Both the position numbers and the translations under genes were made by a program. A model generated the notes under the pieces. That model worked only from the letters and a program-made list of their open reading frames with translations, did no database searches and was not told where the DNA came from. Below are positions 1-9,100 of a stretch of 37,054 nucleotides of DNA, one piece after another. Location of the stretch: IMG/VR virus record IMGVR_UViG_3300030202_001260, positions 2,408 through 39,461 of that record; one strand, 5' to 3'. How positions within the stretch are numbered: the first letter of the stretch is position 1; the number at the start of each line of letters is the position of its first letter. Source of the DNA: a virus.

Positions 1-348
1 AAGACTAATAGACATTCTATATACAATACTGAATTAGAAAAGATAGATGAATATGTTGATAAGACCATTGATTCTATTGACAAAGTATTTACTAAAGATT
101 TTCCAACTCTTGTAAATACTAAATATAATAATAAACACACTAATCAATTCTTAAAACTATTTCCTGATTTTATTATGGGCGATTTAATTAAGTATTTAAG
201 TAGTTACAATATTAATACATATTGGGATTTATTGAATGCAGCTACTTTTGTAGCAACTCATAGAATGAATAAGAAATATGAATCAACATTTAAGTTTGAA
301 GAATCGTTGTATCCTAAAGTTGTTAAGTGGGCTAAAGCAGAAGCATGA
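1..348 (+). CDS. DUF932-like protein, C-terminal fragment (5' end outside window)
   Basis: An open frame runs from the first base to TGA at 346-348 and gives the last 115 residues of a protein whose start lies outside the window. The part TYWDLLNAATFVATHRMN resembles the conserved C-terminal 'W-D-x-x-N-A-x-T' segment of DUF932 (phage/plasmid LGT-associated) proteins, whose biochemical role is not established. It overlaps the next gene by four bases (ATGA), so the two are co-transcribed and probably translationally coupled. Family assignment rests on one short motif. A different protein with a similar helix is possible. Confidence 0.6.
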   Translation, partial: KTNRHSIYNTELEKIDEYVDKTIDSIDKVFTKDFPTLVNTKYNNKHTNQFLKLFPDFIMGDLIKYLSSYNINTYWDLLNAATFVATHRMNKKYESTFKFEESLYPKVVKWAKAEA

Positions 349-1199
349 CATCTTTAGAGTTTTATGACTGTCCAGTTGTAATTCCATATTATGGTGGGAA
401 GTTTAGGTTGAGCAAACAGCTTATTCCTTTACTTCCTAACCATAGCAGATACATTGAAGTTTTTTCTGGAGGACTAAGTATGTTCTTTAGAAAATCTAAA
501 TGTGACTATACAGTTATAAATGATATAGATAATGATATAATTAATTTATATAGATGTTTAAGTGAAAAGTATGATGAATTTGTTGATACATTACTATGGG
601 TTCCTAAGAGCAGACAAATGTTTGAAGAAGCAAGGCATGAAGTACATTACAGCAAAGTAATAAAAATGCCTAATGTATTAAGAGCAGTTAAATATTTTTA
701 TTGTATTCGTAATGCTTTTAATAAAAATCCTAATTCTTCTTTTTCAAAAACATCATATTGGGACACAGAAGACATTATAAATAAATTAAAATACTCTGTA
801 AAATATTTTAAAAATACCACAATTGAGAATATGGACTTTAGAAAACTTGTTGTAGATTACAAACCTACATTGGGTGATATGTGGTACTTTGACCCTCCAT
901 ATATTGTAGCTACAGAAAAAGGCGATTATTATATGGCGGACTTTGGATACGAAGAACATGAAGACTTGCGTGAATGTGTTGATTTAATTGACAGAAATGG
1001 TGGCAAGTTTATGATTAGTTACGATGACAAAGAAATAGTAAGAGATATGTATTCTGATTATAATATATTTGAAATACAAACTCAATATGCTGGTCGTACA
1101 CAAAACGGATACAAAGAAGGTCAAAATACAAAATATTTTACTGAATTAGTAATAATGAATTATGAAGAAAAAACACAAGTAGAAATGTTTAAGGAGTAA
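345..1199 (+). CDS. D12-class (Dam-family) DNA N6-adenine methyltransferase
   Basis: A 284-residue protein of typical length for D12/Dam-type adenine methyltransferases, which move a methyl group from S-adenosylmethionine to adenine N6 in DNA. Visible motifs are the AdoMet-binding PYYGGK near residues 14-19, EVFSGG near 38-43 and the catalytic DPPY at 183-186. The target-recognition helices lie between them. The ATG overlaps the stop of the preceding gene (ATGA), and the helicase follows three bases later, so it belongs to the early/replication operon. Dam relatives usually methylate GATC, yet I found no GATC in this window, so its target may differ or it may act with extreme GATC avoidance. 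Class is certain; the recognition sequence is unknown. Confidence 0.93.
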   Translation: MTSLEFYDCPVVIPYYGGKFRLSKQLIPLLPNHSRYIEVFSGGLSMFFRKSKCDYTVINDIDNDIINLYRCLSEKYDEFVDTLLWVPKSRQMFEEARHEVHYSKVIKMPNVLRAVKYFYCIRNAFNKNPNSSFSKTSYWDTEDIINKLKYSVKYFKNTTIENMDFRKLVVDYKPTLGDMWYFDPPYIVATEKGDYYMADFGYEEHEDLRECVDLIDRNGGKFMISYDDKEIVRDMYSDYNIFEIQTQYAGRTQNGYKEGQNTKYFTELVIMNYEEKTQVEMFKE

Positions 1200-1201
1200 A
1201 T

Positions 1202-2518
1202 ATGCAAGACACACCAAAGAATATTGATGCTGAACAAAGTGTTATTGGTTGTATACTTGTTGGAGGTACTGCTACTTATGATAAAGTAAAGCCATGGTTA
1301 CGTGATGATGAAGTATTTTACACAGAAATAAATAAGCAAATATGGCAATCATTTCGTGAATTAAAACAACAAAATACACCTATAGACACAATAACAGTAT
1401 TAGAAAAATGTAAAGACAATAAAGACAACCAAGTTGATGCGTTTTATATTACAGGTTTAGCAAGTAATATACCGACTGTTGCTAACTGTGAACATTATTC
1501 TAGGATTATATGGGAAAAATATATTCAAAGACAAACAGCAGTAAGTGCTAATAAGTTATACAATTCTAGTTTAGAAAATAACTTTTCTGATGTTAATGAT
1601 ATATTAGATGAACATTCTAGATTAGTTGACGAACTTAAAAATATCAGACCATCATTAGTAAAAACAATTGATGAAATTATTGCAGAAGCTAAACGCAATA
1701 TAAAAGATGGTGAAAACATTATACCATTTGGTATGGAAGTGCTAGATTATCCAGCAGGTGGTATGACACGCAAAGAAATTACAGTATTAGGTGGTAGGCC
1801 AGGTCATGGTAAAACAACTCTTATGGTTAATGTATTACAAAGTTTGATACAACAAGGATACAAAGTAATGTTATTTAATCGTGAGATGAGTAATACAGAA
1901 ATGATTAAGAAATTATGTGTATTAGAAAGTAAATCTCTTTTGTATGCAGACGTAAGAAAAAATAAATTTGATTCTGGACAAGATAACATTCTAGAAATGC
2001 AAATGGAAAAGATACGCAAGAAATACAAAAACTTAATGATGTATGACCATGTAAGAACTTTGTCTGATACAATAACAGAAATACAAAAACATAAACCAGA
2101 TATTATAATAGATGACTACATACAATTAATACAAGTAGACAATGTTAAAGAAGGTAGAAGGTTCGAGATAGAACGTATTATGCAAGAATACAAATGGGTA
2201 TGTAAGAACGAAGATTGTAGTGCATTATTATTATCACAACTGAATCGTGAAATGGATAGACGTATAAATCCAGAACCTAGATTAAGTGATTACAGTGAGT
2301 CTGGTGTAATAGAACAAACAGCAGAAACAGCTATGTTTGTATTTTATGGATATAACTTTGACAGTGAAGCTTACGATAGATACGAAAGTAAAATTATATC
2401 TGCAAAAACAAGATATGGTAATGTAGGAAGTTATGTTCTTGGTTTTAACGGCAATCGTTGTAAATTCTATCTCAATAGAGATGATGCCTATAATGATTCC
2501 AGCAGTTACAAAACGTAG
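1202..2518 (+). CDS. dnaB: DnaB-family replicative DNA helicase
   Basis: A 438-residue, full-length DnaB-type helicase, the hexameric motor that unwinds DNA at the phage replication fork. The N-terminal domain begins with the family signature (NIDAEQSVIGCIL, residues 8-20). The RecA-like C-terminal domain has Walker A GGRPGHGKTT at 197-206 (K204 binds phosphate) and Walker B IIIDDYIQLI around D304/D305. A later SQLNREMD segment matches DnaB motif H4. AAGGAG lies directly upstream of the ATG, a strong ribosome-binding site. It sits in the + strand DNA-metabolism operon, and its 3' end overlaps the following small zinc-binding gene. No loader or primase is seen in the window. Confidence 0.96.
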   Translation: MQDTPKNIDAEQSVIGCILVGGTATYDKVKPWLRDDEVFYTEINKQIWQSFRELKQQNTPIDTITVLEKCKDNKDNQVDAFYITGLASNIPTVANCEHYSRIIWEKYIQRQTAVSANKLYNSSLENNFSDVNDILDEHSRLVDELKNIRPSLVKTIDEIIAEAKRNIKDGENIIPFGMEVLDYPAGGMTRKEITVLGGRPGHGKTTLMVNVLQSLIQQGYKVMLFNREMSNTEMIKKLCVLESKSLLYADVRKNKFDSGQDNILEMQMEKIRKKYKNLMMYDHVRTLSDTITEIQKHKPDIIIDDYIQLIQVDNVKEGRRFEIERIMQEYKWVCKNEDCSALLLSQLNREMDRRINPEPRLSDYSESGVIEQTAETAMFVFYGYNFDSEAYDRYESKIISAKTRYGNVGSYVLGFNGNRCKFYLNRDDAYNDSSSYKT

Positions 2519-2723
2519 AATAGATGCAAGTGATGAATGTGAAATGTGCGGAGAGAATAAAGTTACAGAATACTTTGACTATATCTCTCCGTTATCACAA
2601 ACACATTTAATAGTGTGCAAAAAATGTGCAATAAGAGAATATTATGGTTCATCAACAGGTAGAAGGTGGAAGAGTGAACAAAAAAAAGGTAAACTATTTG
2701 GTACCAGCGTTAATAACTATTGA
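2481..2723 (+). CDS. Small zinc-binding (four-cysteine) protein
   Basis: An 80-residue protein with a CxxC...CxxC pattern (C20, C23, C46, C49 counted from the chosen start), typical of a small zinc ribbon or HNH-like zinc site. No HNH catalytic His-Asn-His is evident, so it is not called a nuclease. The frame stays open upstream to 2433, but that extension lies inside the helicase and reads as a hydrophobic non-conserved tail. ATGs at 2481, 2484 and 2493 are better starts, and AGAG lies just before 2481. It overlaps the helicase end by 38 bases and the resolvase start by about 50, a compressed operon. Function unknown; nucleic-acid binding is an inference. Confidence 0.65.
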   Translation: MMPIMIPAVTKRRIDASDECEMCGENKVTEYFDYISPLSQTHLIVCKKCAIREYYGSSTGRRWKSEQKKGKLFGTSVNNY

Positions 2724-3147
2724 CCCAGGCCAATCTGGCGGTATTTGTGCAATGTTTGATGACAAATTAATAGCACATAAATGCCCTAAAACTCCTAAAG
2801 AAATGTTTGAGATTACTCAAAAATTACAATGGACATGTAAATCAAATGGATTTCCAGTTTTAGGAATAATAGAAAAAGTACATGCTTTTCCTACAGATGC
2901 TAGAAGTAGTGCATTTAAATTTGGCAAAAACTTTGGTATATGGATAGGTATACTAGAAAGTTTATCTATTAAATATGAAATGGTAACACCACAAAAGTGG
3001 CAAAAACAATTTGAGTTACCTAAAAACAAACAACAAAGAAAAAAGGAATTAAAAATGATAGCAAAAGAATTTTATCCAAAAGCAACTTTATATACTGCGG
3101 ATGCAATCTGCATAGGATTATGGGGGAAAAACAATGGACTCATTTGA
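2674..3147 (+). CDS. RuvC-like Holliday junction resolvase / RNase H-fold endonuclease
   Basis: A protein of about 157 residues with the RNase H-like fold signature of RuvC resolvases, which cut four-way junctions left by phage replication and recombination before packaging. From the GTG start, the first catalytic aspartate is D17 in ITIDPGQSGG, the glutamate is E67 in IIEKVHAF, and a C-terminal acidic residue is D143 in ADAICIG. The GTG at 2674 has AGAAGG seven bases upstream and places the first strand near the N-terminus as in RuvC. An in-frame ATG at 2644 is an alternative that adds ten residues. It overlaps the preceding gene by 50 bases and the next by 14. The fold is well supported; true resolvase specificity is inferred. 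Confidence 0.85.
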   Translation: MNKKKVNYLVPALITIDPGQSGGICAMFDDKLIAHKCPKTPKEMFEITQKLQWTCKSNGFPVLGIIEKVHAFPTDARSSAFKFGKNFGIWIGILESLSIKYEMVTPQKWQKQFELPKNKQQRKKELKMIAKEFYPKATLYTADAICIGLWGKNNGLI

Positions 3148-3310
3148 CCACCATAAGTATATTGAAAAACTTATAGAAACAACAAACGAACAATTAAAAG
3201 AAGTAAAAAAGTTAGAAATACATGAAAGAAACATAATTTCTTTTGAGATTCTTGATTACCTTGTACAACAAAGTAACAAAATTATTTCTACTTACAAAGT
3301 ACGTAATTAA
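3134..3310 (+). CDS. 58-residue hypothetical protein
   Basis: A short gene overlapping the resolvase end by 14 bases. The ATG is preceded by GGGGGAAAA, a good ribosome-binding site. The product is a charged, helical 58-residue protein beginning MDSFDHHKYIEKLIE, with heptad-like spacing through residues 8-45 suggesting a small coiled coil. It is the last gene of the + strand operon and ends eight bases before the convergent-gene hairpin. No family is recognised. Confidence 0.65.
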   Translation: MDSFDHHKYIEKLIETTNEQLKEVKKLEIHERNIISFEILDYLVQQSNKIISTYKVRN

Positions 3311-3317
3311 TCAAATT

Positions 3318-3378
3318 AACAGTAAGGATATAAGGGTAAGAACTTTTGTTGTTTTTCGTTCTTACTCTTCTTACTGTT
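3318..3378. terminator. Long hairpin between convergent operons, probable bidirectional terminator
   Basis: Outer arms AACAGTAAG (3318-3326) and CTTACTGTT (3370-3378) are perfect complements. Inner arms 3332-3343 and 3358-3369 pair over 12 bases with one G-T wobble. A 5-base bulge (3327-3331) lies on the left, and the loop is 14 bases of mostly T. It sits exactly between the last + gene (stop at 3310) and the stop codon of the last - gene (3379). Downstream T-runs are weak on either strand, so termination is inferred from position and stem length. Confidence 0.7.
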
Positions 3379-6108
3379 TTAAATTAAATCTATTGAAGAT
3401 AAAATATCTTTTGTTTTTTTGTCTTTAGTTTTTTGTGTTTTAGTTCTAGTATCTATACCAAGCGCTCCACCAATTTTTTTCTGTAATTCTTTCGAGTATT
3501 CTGTAGCATATAATCCACTCTCACTTTGTACTGCCCATCCTAATCTGCCTTGAACTATCTGTGGAATATGTCTATCAACAAGTCTACCACCAAATACATT
3601 AAATATAGATATTGCTTTTATGTGAGTTTCCATATCTTTATTAAAATCATATTCTGCATATTTATTTATTACAGAGTTTAATGTAGGTACATCAGAGTCT
3701 ATAAATTCTAAAGCTTGTCCCATTTCTATTGTAACATCAACAACATCAATAGCAGTATCAGCAGATGGCCCTAAATAAGCTAATGCACCTTTGCCATAGG
3801 TTTGTTCTGCAATTACTTCATCTATATTTTCTTCATCTGTAGTTAAGATTTTAGCTAATGTTGCTATTCTATTTGCTGTGTCATGTTGTAGTAAGTTTTT
3901 AAAATCAACACCTGATAGAACTGCCCCTACTGTAGGTGCTACAAAATATATTAAAGCCATTCTTGCAGCTTGAGATAATCCTTCTGCTTGACCATTTGCA
4001 GATAATAATTTTTTTGCTACACTACCAGACTTAATATCATACTTTGCTTCATTAATAATTGATATGTTTCTTTCTAAAAACTCAAAACTATAATGTTGGA
4101 ATTGACCTACCAAAGCTCCAAGTTTAGTTCTCATAAATGGTGATTTAGCATATTGCGAATAATCAAAATGATTTAATATAGTCATTCTTGTAGCAAAGTT
4201 TTCTGAGTTTCTTTGAATCCTTTGTTGTATTTGTTTATCTGACAATCCTTCTTTAAAAAGTTTAGATTTATAATCAGCAGTATTTAAGTATTTATGCATT
4301 TGAGCAAACGCTGTTTGGAACGTAACTTTTCTGTTTATGTTTTCTATTTTTCTATGCATAACACTTGACTTAGCTGCTATGCTTGACATAATATTTGCAA
4401 CTCTTTCACCTTTTTTACGTTTTACAAATACAAATTTATTTTTATCACTGTTCCATTCAACCATACTCATTTCATTTGCTCTTCCTAAAGAACCTAATGT
4501 ACCAGCAACATCAGGAGATGCCTCTTGAAATAAAATACCTTTTTGAGTTAAAAATTTATCAAGGTCAAAATTTAATATTCCTTCTGATTTTCTGTATTGT
4601 GATAGCTTTTTAAGTTGAACAGGCCCCCATACAACTAAATTTAACATTATTTGTGTAGAATTTCTTAAAGCACTTCTTGGGTTGTAACCAAGTTTAGATA
4701 TAAACTCAAAAGATAACATACTTCGAACTAAATTATTTGTAGATATAGAAGATTCACCTTTTCCATTATATGCTGTATGCATATCTTGTATATATTGAGC
4801 TATATTTGTAGCATAGTTTTTAGCATTACCATCTGTTTTAAATATTTTTTCTATAGCATTTAAAGAATCAATATAGTTGGCATTCATAAAAGAGTTAAAA
4901 TTAAATCTTGCAACATCATGTGCATAGTTTGCTAATACTTCTGGGAGGTTTTTACTGTAATCAAATATAAACTCTCCAGTCTCAGGGTCTTTAGCTCTCT
5001 TTCTAGTAAACTCGCTTAAATAAGCTCTTACATCAGATATAGCATCATCAATTGATTTTTCTTTTTTAGTAAGGTTGTAAGGATTCATAGAGTCTTGCAG
5101 TGTTGCAAGTTTAGACATATATCCATCCATTAAAGATATATTAAAATCTCTTGTAAAATGTGGGTAATAACCAATTTCTCTTTGTGGTTTCATTTTATCA
5201 AGTAAAGATTTTTTTATTTCTTTTAAATCTCTTGCACTTTCTATTTTACCAGTTGATTCAAGTTTTTTAATAATAACATCAACATGTTTATTTGTTGCGT
5301 TATCAAGCATGGAATATAACTCATTTGTTAAATCAGTATAAGTCATAACTGTATTTAACAATTCATTTTCATCTGGATGTAATTTTTTTAAATCTTTAAG
5401 CAACTTTGAAGTATCTACAGTACCATCTTGACTTATTTTATAATCTTTTTCTTTTATAATCTTGGGAATATCTTTTTCTATAATACTCACCATTTTATTT
5501 AACACAGAACCATACTCACCATCCATTAATTCTTTTTCTTTTGTGCTGTATTCAATGTGCAGTTCTCTTGCTAATTTAGTATCATTATTAAGGTAAGCAA
5601 TTTTACCTTTTGCATATAATTCATTTAAATCTTTTAATTCTCGTTCTGTATTTTTAATTCCTTTTTTTGACATGCCTTTTAACAAAGCTGTATCTTTTAA
5701 TCCTGTTGTAATTGACCTTAAAAATACATCAATCTTGTTTGTGTTTTCTTGATATGCTTGTTGTATTCTTTGTTTTTGTGTAAAGTCATTAGCTATAATA
5801 GGGTCTCTCTTGCCTTGATGAGAAGTTGTCCAAAACAATTGTGAAAACTTGTTACCTAATTTACCGTTATTTATTGAATCATTTAATTTTTTTAATCTAT
5901 TCTTAAATACACCTATTTGACCATCTGTAATTGGTATTTCTGTAATAATATTTGCATCGACATTAAATACAGGTTCAATTAATTTTAAAGCAGCGTCATA
6001 AGAATCTCTAAAGTTTTGTTTTGCTATGTCTGATTCTGCCCACTCTCCAATTGCTTCAAAGAGTTTTTTATGTTGTTGCCTGTCTATCCTACAATTAATA
6101 TTAGGCAT
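3379..6108 (-). CDS. Large virion-associated (internal/ejection) protein, 909 residues
   Basis: A 909-residue, largely helical, Lys/Glu/Asp-rich protein at the end of the late operon. Its ATG overlaps the stop of the 2846-residue giant (TAATG), so they are translationally coupled. Residues 1-330 look like long coiled coils. The middle contains YNPRSALRNSTQ and later VGQFQHYSFEFLERN, segments I associate with large structural or 'polyvalent' proteins of marine phages. A hydrophobic stretch (ALIYFVAPTVGAVLSG, about 720-735) could be membrane-inserting. No enzyme motif is visible. Position after the giant suggests an internal virion protein ejected with the DNA, as with the large partner proteins of N4 and crAss-like virion polymerases. 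Exact function unknown. Confidence 0.75.
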   Translation of the reverse strand: MPNINCRIDRQQHKKLFEAIGEWAESDIAKQNFRDSYDAALKLIEPVFNVDANIITEIPITDGQIGVFKNRLKKLNDSINNGKLGNKFSQLFWTTSHQGKRDPIIANDFTQKQRIQQAYQENTNKIDVFLRSITTGLKDTALLKGMSKKGIKNTERELKDLNELYAKGKIAYLNNDTKLARELHIEYSTKEKELMDGEYGSVLNKMVSIIEKDIPKIIKEKDYKISQDGTVDTSKLLKDLKKLHPDENELLNTVMTYTDLTNELYSMLDNATNKHVDVIIKKLESTGKIESARDLKEIKKSLLDKMKPQREIGYYPHFTRDFNISLMDGYMSKLATLQDSMNPYNLTKKEKSIDDAISDVRAYLSEFTRKRAKDPETGEFIFDYSKNLPEVLANYAHDVARFNFNSFMNANYIDSLNAIEKIFKTDGNAKNYATNIAQYIQDMHTAYNGKGESSISTNNLVRSMLSFEFISKLGYNPRSALRNSTQIMLNLVVWGPVQLKKLSQYRKSEGILNFDLDKFLTQKGILFQEASPDVAGTLGSLGRANEMSMVEWNSDKNKFVFVKRKKGERVANIMSSIAAKSSVMHRKIENINRKVTFQTAFAQMHKYLNTADYKSKLFKEGLSDKQIQQRIQRNSENFATRMTILNHFDYSQYAKSPFMRTKLGALVGQFQHYSFEFLERNISIINEAKYDIKSGSVAKKLLSANGQAEGLSQAARMALIYFVAPTVGAVLSGVDFKNLLQHDTANRIATLAKILTTDEENIDEVIAEQTYGKGALAYLGPSADTAIDVVDVTIEMGQALEFIDSDVPTLNSVINKYAEYDFNKDMETHIKAISIFNVFGGRLVDRHIPQIVQGRLGWAVQSESGLYATEYSKELQKKIGGALGIDTRTKTQKTKDKKTKDILSSIDLI

Positions 6109-9100
6109 TACTTACACCTTTCTGTAATTTCATCTAACTTAGCTTTATATTTTTCGTATCCACTAATACCAGTATGAGATGGTTTTTCATAATGACTGCT
6201 ATAGTCTAATGCTTTATTTAACGATTTTAATGTCTTAAGATTTTGTTCTGGTAATTTTTCTAAATTAATTCCATCAAAAAATGATTTACCACCCATAAGT
6301 CTAAATACAGGATTTTGTTTAATTTTTTCTACCAGATATTGATTACCAACATCAGTGGTTATTCCTTCAATGCTAACATCAGGAGCAGTTTCATTGAAGT
6401 AAGAACTATTTAATACTTTTTGCGCAATCTTCTTAACTTCTGAATCAAGTGATAACCTTGTGCCAATAAAATCATATACATCTATTGTTTCTGCTTTTAA
6501 CATATCAGCCTGGGATTTACCTAAAACATTTAAGTATTCTTCAAATTCTTTAGTTTTTCCTGCTAATTGCATTATATCATTATATAAATTAAATAAATGA
6601 TTATTAGTTAAATTAAAACCAGTTGAAATTTTATCTTTAGTTTTTCCCCAGTTAATTCCACCAAAGTCTAAGACTTCTTTATTAATTTTATCATGCACAA
6701 CAGGTAGTTTAAGAGATTGCAATATATCTACTTGTTTTTTATCGTATGCATTTTTATCTATAATACCTCTTCTATCAAGTCTTACATTGTAAAAGTTGTC
6801 ATAATGAGAAATTATTCCTTGTAAAAATTTTAAAGAAAACTCTGCATCATTCCTAGACAGTTTAGATTCTAACGATTGTGTTGTTTCTAAATTGCCACTA
6901 GCATAACTAGATAAAAACCTTAAACCACTAGCAAACCTAGTAGAAGGATAATTATAAAGTCTTACTGGTTTATTATTTAAGACTCCTATTCCATTGGGTG
7001 CTGATTTTACATCCATGTATGCATATATAAATCGTATTCCATCATTGTGAACGCCTTCTATCATAAGTTGTCTTTCTGCGTCATGCAACGAAGTTTGTGT
7101 AGGAAAGTTACTTAAATATTCTGTAGTACTAGATGATAAAAGTTTTTTTCTATCTACAAAATTTTTAAGGTTACTACTATGAGCACTATAAAAGTTTTTT
7201 CTAATTGTTTTAATGTCATTTAGTAAGTCTTTACCTCTTGTAGATAATGGAATAGTAGAAAAATCAGAACCTAGATTAAATATGTTTTTAATAGCTGACA
7301 TTGTAGAACCTTGAACACCTGCTGTTTTAAGTTCTTTGCTGTCTATTGGAACATATTGTATATAGTCTAGGTCTTTTGCTTTTCCAGTTTTTAAATAAGT
7401 ATCGTTTAAATACTTTTCTATTTTAGCTTCTTCTTTTTTAATTAGACTATTAAAGAAATCTATTCTTGATTTTTTTACTTTGTAAGATAAAGATTTATTA
7501 TATCTAACTCTTTGAGCATAATATTTATTACGTTTAATAAATGCAATAGATTTATTCACATCAGATGTTCTTGTTATTACATCGTCTGATAATAAAGTTT
7601 GATAATCTTTTTCTTCAGCAGATAATAAATCCCTATCATAATCATAATTATCATCTGTAAGTTTATAATACCAGTCATCATAAGAACGTCTTGGTATTCC
7701 TGTTGTTACATTAGGGTCATAAGAAGTATTAAACATGTCCCTATCTTGAAGCTCCCAAAACGTTCTATCAAGAACAGCACCTCTAGTTCCTTCGTAAAAA
7801 CCTTCAGCATTTGTAATTGTATCATTATTAAATATATTTCTTTCTGGTGAGTCAAAACTTGTTATTGTTTTTTTATCAACACCTTTTGGCACTTTTAAAT
7901 CATATTTAATAACATCATTAAGCTTAAACCTGTATCTTGTTTTTACATTAAATATTTCTCGAAACTGTTTGTCATTTCTAAACTCTTTTTTAAGTTTGTT
8001 AAAAACAGAACGATTAATATCTTTATGAAACTCAAAGAAATCTTTAGAGGTATGCAGAACATCATTGTATGTTGTTTTTCTTTGCGTTCCTGTATTGTCA
8101 TAAGTTTGACCACCAGCAACATTTAAAAACTTAGAATATTCTTTTAAAAGTGTTTTAATAATTTTTTTATCAAGAGTAGTTAGATTTTCTTCTCTACCTT
8201 CTTTTGTTATCTTTCTAAATATTCTTATTCTTTTACCTGTATTTGTTACACCATTTCTAAATATTTGTTTAGAACTATTATAATCATTTGGTAATATACT
8301 GTTATCTTTTGTAGGAAATAGTAATTCATCCCCTACACTCAACAAGTCAGAACCAAGTTCTGGATTTAAGTTGCCTTTAGTATCTATCATATACTGTGTT
8401 TCAAGTGCATTTCTAGCAAAGAATGCTAAGTTTTCATAATCAATAACAATACTAGAATTATCATACTCTAATAACGTTTTAGCATTATCTGCATCTCCTC
8501 TATTTTTAATATAGTCCGCAGGTTCACTTGCTAATTTATTAACATAAGATAATGTTCTAGGTACTTTCTGAACTGCTCCTATTGCATTTTTCCAAGCAAA
8601 TGTACCAGCTATTAATTCTTGCATACTTTCAGATTGTTCATTAAAATTTTGAGTAAAAGAGAAAATTGTTTTTTTCTTTTCTATATTAGCAATATCTACT
8701 CCTTGTACAAAGAAGTTTTGTTTTGCAACAACGTGGTCTATTGTATGATTTTGACGAGCAAAAAAGTAATCTGCTTTATCAGCATCGTAATCACCCTCAA
8801 ATACATTTACTACATCCAAGCTATTAATTTGCATAGCATGTCCATTTGCTTTAGACATAAACCCTTTTAACCCAAGCAAAGCCATATCGTTAGGTCTAGT
8901 TCTAGGTTTTCTACTTACAATTACTCCAATCTTGTAATCTTTTTTCATTGTTTTATTGGCGTCTTGTAAGAAGTCATGTAATTGACCAATGTTCATATCT
9001 AAAATAAAAGATTTTAAATCTTCATCACTTAAATTTTTAACATTTTTGTCTTTTGTTTTATCTTTAATATCTTTAATAAAATCGTCTATTTTAAATACAT

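Noticed and set aside
2433-2480. Longer start for the zinc-binding protein
   Set aside because: It lies within the helicase C-terminus and adds only hydrophobic, unconserved residues; 2481 is better placed.
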